A model generated the notes under the pieces. That model had not been told where the DNA came from and did not search any database. It was given only the letters and a program-made list of their open reading frames with translations. From Verrucomicrobiales bacterium (lineage in GTDB: Bacteria > Verrucomicrobiota > Verrucomicrobiia > Verrucomicrobiales > DEV007): DNA of 10,792 bases. Shown here piece by piece: positions 7,044 through 10,792 of the stretch. Where the stretch lies: the NCBI GenBank assembly GCA_021648365.1, contig JAKISY010000130.1, positions 1 to 10,792 of the forward strand, given 5' to 3'. Position 1 is the first letter of the stretch, and every line of letters begins with the position of its first letter. A program made the translations under genes and the position numbers.

Positions 7044-7063
7044 AGGCAAGTTCCACCTTGCCT
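7044..7063 (+). other. Small hairpin after rho
   Basis: AGGCAAG (7044-7050) and CTTGCCT (7057-7063) pair around a six-base loop, 26 bases after the rho stop codon. No T tract follows (ACCCTGCTC), so it is not a standard intrinsic terminator. It may protect the 3' end of the rho message, be a processing site, or be a copy of a dispersed palindrome. Confidence 0.45.
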
Positions 7064-7092
7064 ACCCTGCTCTGACAACACAAAACCCAACT

Positions 7093-7098
7093 AAGGAG
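7093..7098 (+). promoter_or_regulatory. Strong Shine-Dalgarno site that fixes a TTG start
   Basis: AAGGAG lies five bases before TTG at 7104. It is the best ribosome-binding site in the window and supports translation of the DUF4112 gene from TTG; no in-frame ATG occurs before codon 84, which is inside the conserved domain. Confidence 0.8.
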
Positions 7099-7103
7099 AC
7101 GCA

Positions 7104-7622
7104 TTGCCCCAAGCACCCGATGCAGCAGAACCTCCCCGCTCACTTTCCACCTCAAAGCTGAGCCCCGCTTCACGTAAAATCGCCTGGGTCCTAGATGAGT
7201 TCATTCGCATCCCAGGCACCCAGTTCCGTTTTGGACTCGACCCCATCCTCGGACTGATCCCTGGTGGTGGAGAGATCCTACCCTCCATCATTGCCTGCTT
7301 TTTACTCGCCGACGCACGCCGCCACGGACTGCCCTTCAAGTTATTGCTCAAAATGTCAGGCAACGTTTTCATCAACGCCGCCGTGGGTTCCATCCCGCTC
7401 CTCGGCGATGCCTTTTCCGCCTATTACAAATCCAACTCTAGGAATTACGCCATGATGCAGCAGTTTATAGACAGCCACCACGGCGATCAATCCGGCGGCA
7501 GTTGGTGGCCACTACTGTTCATCCTATTCACCCTCACCGCCGTCACCCTACTCAACATCGCCATCGGTCTGTTTTTCATCGCAGCGATCACCTCTATCGC
7601 CTCTGGTCTATCTTCACATTGA
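7104..7622 (+). CDS. DUF4112 family membrane protein
   Basis: The 172-residue product matches the DUF4112 pattern as I know it: LDEFIRIPGTQFRFGLDP (30-47), ILGLIPGGGEIL (48-59), then a hydrophobic helix, and MSGNVFINAAVGSIPLLGDAF (84-104, glycine and proline around a membrane re-entry) followed by KSNSRN (109-114). A second strongly hydrophobic segment covers about 134-165. It is probably an inner-membrane protein with two to three membrane passes; the biochemical role of the family is unknown. Translation starts at TTG behind AAGGAG. It follows rho by 85 bp and precedes the lipoprotein gene, where its TGA overlaps an ATG (7622) of the next frame, though that ATG is probably not the real start downstream. 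Confidence 0.85.
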   Translation: MPQAPDAAEPPRSLSTSKLSPASRKIAWVLDEFIRIPGTQFRFGLDPILGLIPGGGEILPSIIACFLLADARRHGLPFKLLLKMSGNVFINAAVGSIPLLGDAFSAYYKSNSRNYAMMQQFIDSHHGDQSGGSWWPLLFILFTLTAVTLLNIAIGLFFIAAITSIASGLSSH

Positions 7623-7712
7623 TGATTGAGTCCCAAGATGAATTCCGCTATGTTCCACCCATGTCCTCGGCATTTTTTCATCGCAAGCCCATCACTCCGC
7701 AGCGCAGCTGCT

Positions 7713-7716
7713 GGAG
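7713..7716 (+). promoter_or_regulatory. Ribosome-binding site deciding the lipoprotein start
   Basis: GGAG, within the purine run GGAGAGAG (7713-7720), lies seven bases before ATG 7724. It supports this start over the in-frame ATGs at 7622 and 7661, and leaves the lipoprotein signal peptide exactly at the N-terminus. Confidence 0.65.
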
Positions 7717-7723
7717 AGAGCGA

Positions 7724-8872
7724 ATGATGGCGCATGGTTTCCGAGCACTACTCATTCTCTGTAGCTGTTTATTTTTAAGCGCCTGCGAAGAAGAAGCCGA
7801 AAAAATCAAAGAGCTAGAAAAAGAAGTCACCTTATTACAAAGCAGTCTCAGAGATCTCAAAGATCGCATCCAGAGCGAAAGCGAACGCACCGACGACTTC
7901 ACCCACCGCATCGAAACCACCGAGCAACAAAGCACCGACGCCCTCGAACAAGCCTCCAATGCTGTGGTGAAACAGGGTGATCGTTTCAAGCGCATGGAAA
8001 AAGGCATGGCGCAAATTTCCAAAGCCCAGCAACAACGTGAATCCATGGCTTACCTCAAAGTAGGCAACCTAGGACACCTCGCCATCCGCACCGGACACGG
8101 CACCTTCTTAGTGATCTTGAGTAAAGTAGCGCCCATACCTGGCGGTGGCACCCGCGCCACCCTCAAGATCGGCAACCCACTAGGTCTAACCGTCTCACAA
8201 TTTGACCTCAAAGGAGATTTTGGAGCCAACGCCCCCGAGCTAAAACCCAACGAACCTTATGAAATATTCAGCCAACGGCTCGATAACTGGCAAAAAGAGT
8301 TAACCCCCTTCCAAAACACCTTCACCCAAGAGCTCAAACCCAAAACCTGGAGTGAGCTCACCCTTGATTTGCCCATCGCCAACTCCGACGCCCCGCTCAA
8401 GCTCATCCGCCTAACGATGACCATCAAACAAGCCTTCCTTGGCGAAAAACAAGACCTCACTAAATTCACCATCACCCGCATCGACTCCAAGGCCGCCATT
8501 CTACTCAAATCCCCCTACGGCGCGTTCCTGCTCGCCATCGACAGTTATGAGCGCCACGAACATGGCATGTTAGTGCGCGCCCGCATTGGCAACCCCCTAG
8601 CTTACACCATCGCAGCCTCCGAACTCAGCGGTTGGTATGGCACCGACCCACCCACTCGCCTCCCCAGCGAGTCCTCCTCCGATTACTCTTTGCGCTTCAC
8701 TACATGGAACCACAACTTGAAACCCTTCAAAGCCCCCATCCTCACCCGCATCAAACCGCAACTCTGGACTCCCATCACCTTCATCCTGCCCGCCGATGAG
8801 TCCCACCTCAAACACCTACGCATGGAATTCAAAATCTCACGTATCTCCCTCTCCCAAGAACGCACTCGTTAA
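7724..8872 (+). CDS. Lipoprotein with coiled coil and a duplicated C-terminal beta domain (DUF3251-like)
   Basis: From ATG 7724 the product has 382 residues. A short signal peptide ends in the lipobox LSAC (cysteine 21), so the protein should be lipid-anchored. The next residues (EEE) do not carry the Asp at +2 that is the classical inner-membrane retention signal, so the outer membrane is possible. Residues about 22-111 form a heptad-rich coiled coil. The rest is an internal duplication: residues 117-239 and 256-376 align, with matching FLVILSKV/FLLAIDSY, KIGNPLGLT/RIGNPLAYT (148 and 287), LKPKTWSELTLDLP/IKPQLWTPITFILP and IRLTMTIKQ/LRMEFKISR. The unit resembles the C-terminal domain of DUF3251-type lipoproteins, a recollection I could not check. 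The open frame extends upstream to 7502, but that part overlaps the DUF4112 gene in another frame and does not look like protein. The reductase gene starts one base after the stop codon. Confidence 0.8.
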   Translation: MMAHGFRALLILCSCLFLSACEEEAEKIKELEKEVTLLQSSLRDLKDRIQSESERTDDFTHRIETTEQQSTDALEQASNAVVKQGDRFKRMEKGMAQISKAQQQRESMAYLKVGNLGHLAIRTGHGTFLVILSKVAPIPGGGTRATLKIGNPLGLTVSQFDLKGDFGANAPELKPNEPYEIFSQRLDNWQKELTPFQNTFTQELKPKTWSELTLDLPIANSDAPLKLIRLTMTIKQAFLGEKQDLTKFTITRIDSKAAILLKSPYGAFLLAIDSYERHEHGMLVRARIGNPLAYTIAASELSGWYGTDPPTRLPSESSSDYSLRFTTWNHNLKPFKAPILTRIKPQLWTPITFILPADESHLKHLRMEFKISRISLSQERTR

Positions 8873-8873
8873 A

Positions 8874-9965
8874 ATGGCTAACATGAACACCGCCACCAGA
8901 GCTCAACTGCTCGCCCAAACACTTAGTGATATCGCTACAGAGAACAGTCCCAGCGCAGACCAGCTACTCGAACTACTAAGCACAGAGCTCGGGCACCCAC
9001 AAATCCTAGACAGCCCGCAAACACAAGGCGACCTCAGATGCCAAGCCATCGCACCCAGGCACATCCTCCACATCATCGCTGGCAACACCCCCATGGCAGG
9101 CATTCAGTCACTCACTCGCGGACTCCTGCTCGGCTCCCACAACTACATCAAACTACCCTCTGCCGGACTACCCGAACTCAGTCGATTCATCGACGCCCTG
9201 CCACCAGCCTTACAAAACCTCGTCGAAAGCAGCACCGAACTGCCCGATCCTTGGCTGCGCAACAGTCAATCCCTCATCGTCTTTGGCAGCGATGACACCA
9301 TCCAGCATTTTCGTCAACAAGTGCGCGCCGATCAGACCTTCCTCGCACACGGGCACCGCCTCAGCTTCGGCATCCTTTTCTCCGACCCTGATCACCACGC
9401 CGCCCAGCTCGCCGCCCGCGACGTCTCGCTCTTTGATCAGCAAGGCTGTTTGTCACCCCATGTCTTCTACATCAACGAAAATCAGCCAAACACCGCGCTC
9501 ACCTTCGCAGCCCAACTAGCAGAAGAAATGCAACGCTTCAATCAGCACAGCCCCAGACGCACGCTCAGCACCGAAGAAATCGCAGACATCACCGCCTTGC
9601 GCGACGTTTACGACTACCGCCAAGTCAACGACCCCAGCGTGAAGATCTGGTGCAGTCAAGACTCCACCGACTGGACCGTCATCTACGAACAAGATCCACA
9701 ATTCGCCGTATCGCCGCTCAACCGCGTGATCTTCGTCAAACCCCTGCCCCTACTCGACCAACTCCCACAAGCCCTCTTCCTCGTGCGTCCACACCTCAGC
9801 AGCATCGCCATCCACCCCTTCGAAAAACAACACTTCGAAGCCATTCAAGCCTTAGGAGCCAGTCGAATTTGTCCACTGGGAAAGTCTCAACAACCCTCCC
9901 TCTTCTGGCACCAAGACGGTCAAGCGCAACTCGCACCCCTAGTGAAATGGATCGACTTTGGATGA
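8874..9965 (+). CDS. LuxC-like acyl-CoA/acyl-protein reductase
   Basis: The 363-residue product resembles the LuxC family of NAD(P)H-dependent fatty acyl reductases, which have an aldehyde-dehydrogenase fold. Supporting motifs are ILHIIAGNTPMAG (64-76), LTRGLLLGSHNYIKLPS (80-96), SLIVFGSDDTI (133-143) and FDQQGCLSPHVFYI (187-200), where C192 would be the catalytic cysteine that takes the acyl group as a thioester. It is shorter than luminous-bacteria LuxC (about 480 residues). The expected reaction is acyl-CoA or acyl-enzyme to fatty aldehyde in the cytoplasm. No LuxE-type acyl-protein synthetase or LuxD-type transferase is in the window, so the acyl donor is unknown. The start at 8874 is one base after the TAA of the lipoprotein gene and suggests translational coupling; ATG 8883 is a second choice, and an in-frame ATG at 8796 inside the lipoprotein gene is unlikely. 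Confidence 0.8.
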   Translation: MANMNTATRAQLLAQTLSDIATENSPSADQLLELLSTELGHPQILDSPQTQGDLRCQAIAPRHILHIIAGNTPMAGIQSLTRGLLLGSHNYIKLPSAGLPELSRFIDALPPALQNLVESSTELPDPWLRNSQSLIVFGSDDTIQHFRQQVRADQTFLAHGHRLSFGILFSDPDHHAAQLAARDVSLFDQQGCLSPHVFYINENQPNTALTFAAQLAEEMQRFNQHSPRRTLSTEEIADITALRDVYDYRQVNDPSVKIWCSQDSTDWTVIYEQDPQFAVSPLNRVIFVKPLPLLDQLPQALFLVRPHLSSIAIHPFEKQHFEAIQALGASRICPLGKSQQPSLFWHQDGQAQLAPLVKWIDFG

Positions 9966-10012
9966 AATTTACTCCTTTAAAAAACTAACATACAACCGCA
10001 CCGCCGCATATC

Positions 10013-10231
10013 ATGCCAGAACGTCCCGCACTCACCTCGACAGGAATCATCCGTCAAGTCCGCGAAGAGCAAAGGCTTTTCGACATCGAAATGCCCAACG
10101 GCTATCACGCGCTCGCCGTCCTGCATCACCACGACCCCGCCCCACCATCGGATCCTATTGGAAAAAAAGCCCAAGTCTCTTTTTCCCCCTACGACATGTC
10201 CCGCTGCAAAATCTTAAAATGGGTGGAGTGA
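10013..10231 (+). CDS. IF-1-like S1/OB-fold protein (divergent)
   Basis: The 72-residue product has the length and outline of translation initiation factor IF-1. TGIIRQVREEQRLFDIEMPNG (10-30) lines up with the IF-1 segment G-T-V-x-E-x-L-P-N-T-x-F-x-V-E-L-E-N-G, and IGKKAQVSFSPYDMSRCKI (49-67) with G-D-K-V-T-V-E-L-T-P-Y-D-L-S-K-G-R-I. The central part differs: HHHDPAPPSDP (38-48) replaces the basic R-K-N-Y-I-R-I loop that contacts the 30S subunit in IF-1. It is therefore probably a divergent IF-1-type RNA-binding protein and not the house-keeping infA, but this is an inference. It follows the reductase by 47 bp on the same strand and probably shares its transcript. No Shine-Dalgarno site is visible before the ATG. 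Confidence 0.65.
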   Translation: MPERPALTSTGIIRQVREEQRLFDIEMPNGYHALAVLHHHDPAPPSDPIGKKAQVSFSPYDMSRCKILKWVE

Positions 10232-10263
10232 AAATTTAGCGCAACTATTCAGATCCCCCCTCT

Positions 10264-10411
10264 CTCTCACATCGTGACACGGATGGTAGTAGCATGGATT
10301 TGTAGTGGCATGGATTGGCAATCCGTGTATCCCCCCGCACCATCCCAAAGCCCACGCAATACCATTACGTCCCACACTCACGCACCACACACCCCCTCTC
10401 ACATCATGGCA
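10264..10411. repeat. Cluster of short direct and inverted repeats after the IF-1-like gene
   Basis: Two 15-16 nt units, GTAGTAGCATGGATT (10286-10300) and GTAGTGGCATGGATT (10302-10316), stand in tandem, with a degenerate relative just before them. ACACGGAT (10277-10284) and ATCCGTGT (10321-10328) form an inverted repeat around them, and GGATT-GGC-AATCC (10312-10324) forms a small hairpin. CTCTCACATCGTGACA (10264-10279) recurs at 10396-10411 with 14 of 16 bases the same. This looks like a REP-type dispersed element. The rest of 10232-10536 has no recognisable gene. Confidence 0.55.
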
Positions 10412-10536
10412 TAGCTTGGTCATTTGCCCTTTAGGTAGATAATAGATTTCCGCCGGCTGCCTTCTCCCGCGAATACGAGACACGGGATACGACCGTGTTC
10501 CCCGCTCCATAGTGAATCCATACCAATAACAGCACC

Positions 10537-10620
10537 TTATTCAATCTTTTATTCATGACCTTATTCATGACCTTATTCACAGCGCTATTCACAATACTAT
10601 TCACAATACTATTCATTCCG
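10537..10620. repeat. Seven tandem 12-bp units with a DnaA-box-like core
   Basis: Units begin at 10537, 10549, 10561, 10573, 10585, 10597 and 10609. All share YTATTCA: TTATTCAATCTT, TTATTCATGACC (twice), TTATTCACAGCG, CTATTCACAATA (twice), CTATTCATTCCG. The 9-mer TTATTCACA at 10573 fits the DnaA box consensus TTATNCACA, and the CTATTCACA units differ from it by one base. A related 9-mer (ATTTTCACA, minus strand) lies at 10631-10639. Since 12 is a multiple of three, the array is open on both strands and produces artefact frames such as that on the minus strand at 10431-10616. It may be an iteron or DnaA-binding array, or a plain minisatellite. Confidence 0.7.
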
Positions 10621-10637
10621 ATGACATAACTGTGAAA

Positions 10638-10792
10638 ATGGCATTACTCCCTGATTCAATAATTCCAGAACACCGGACACGCTATGGAAGAAGGTGGCTA
10701 GAACAGGGGGCGACGAATTTGAGAACAAACCTAAAAGTGATACCAAAATCAAGAAAACAGCCAACTGAAAGGAGCTGGAGCCAAGCTGCTAC
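10638..10792 (+). CDS. Partial open reading frame at the window end, possibly a transposase N-terminus
   Basis: From ATG 10638 an open frame of at least 51 codons runs off the window; the same frame is open back to 10530 through the 12-bp repeats. The product begins MALLPDSIIPEHRTRYGRR, goes on with TNLRTNLKVIPKSRKQP, and ends TERSWSQAA at the edge. The pattern of a short basic helical start, then a K-x-I-P segment and a W-S-x-A-A motif recalls the N-terminal domain of Tn5/IS4-type transposases, which continue with a Tyr-Arg-Phe motif that would lie outside the window. This is a weak resemblance. No inverted terminal repeat was found inside the window, and no Shine-Dalgarno site precedes the ATG. 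Confidence 0.35.
   Translation, partial: MALLPDSIIPEHRTRYGRRWLEQGATNLRTNLKVIPKSRKQPTERSWSQAA

Noticed and set aside
7502..7723. Upstream extension of the lipoprotein frame, including the TGATG overlap at 7620-7624
   Set aside because: The extension is His/Arg-rich, overlaps the DUF4112 gene and would bury the signal peptide and lipobox more than 70 residues inside; GGAG before ATG 7724 favours the later start.
8796..8873. Earlier ATG of the reductase frame inside the lipoprotein gene
   Set aside because: It adds 26 residues without family similarity; ATG 8874, one base after the preceding stop codon, suits translational coupling.
10431..10616. 61-codon minus-strand open frame with an N-S-I-V repeat
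   Set aside because: The repeat comes from the 12-bp array, whose unit length is a multiple of three; the remaining sequence looks random.
10537..10620. CRISPR array
   Set aside because: The units are only 12 bp with no spacers between them, and no cas gene is present.

Overview
This is a stretch of bacterial chromosome of medium G+C content. It most resembles a member of the Verrucomicrobiota; I infer this from memory of the families and have not searched. The pointers are a Rho factor whose N-terminus is a long Lys/Ala- then Arg/Asn/Gly-rich tail, a histone H1-like tail joined to AP2-like domains, a GH75-type (chitosanase family) protein, a LuxC-type acyl-CoA reductase, frequent weak or absent Shine-Dalgarno sites, and several repeat-rich gaps between genes.

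Layout. Positions 1-531 hold no gene, but contain a nested imperfect hairpin (6-85) and a likely promoter (427-456) for the first gene. Positions 532-1272 (+) encode a basic Ala/Lys-repeat protein ending in two AP2-like DNA-binding units, closed by a clear intrinsic terminator (1307-1338). On the minus strand, 3415-4095 encodes a CBM9-like (DOMON-type) protein and 1482-3065 a membrane-anchored GH75-like protein. The 349 bp between these two hold three short purine-rich repeat modules.

Positions 4507-10231 form a plus-strand run: yebC (translation/regulatory factor), rho (transcription termination), a DUF4112 membrane protein, a coiled-coil lipoprotein with an internally duplicated C-terminal domain, a LuxC-like acyl-CoA reductase and a 72-residue IF-1-like OB-fold protein. 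Lipoprotein and reductase are separated by one base and the DUF4112-lipoprotein gap is about 100 bp, so co-expression is likely for these. Whether yebC and rho belong to the same transcript cannot be told from sequence.

Positions 10232-10792 are repeat-rich. There is a set of 16-nt and inverted repeats (10264-10411), then seven tandem 12-bp units (10537-10620) whose core resembles a DnaA box, followed by an open frame that runs off the window and may be a transposase N-terminus. No rRNA, tRNA, CRISPR array or complete mobile element was recognised. The most unusual points are the AP2/H1 fusion, the Rho with its usual N-terminal helical domain replaced, the extra IF-1-like protein behind a LuxC-like enzyme, and the DnaA-box-like array.
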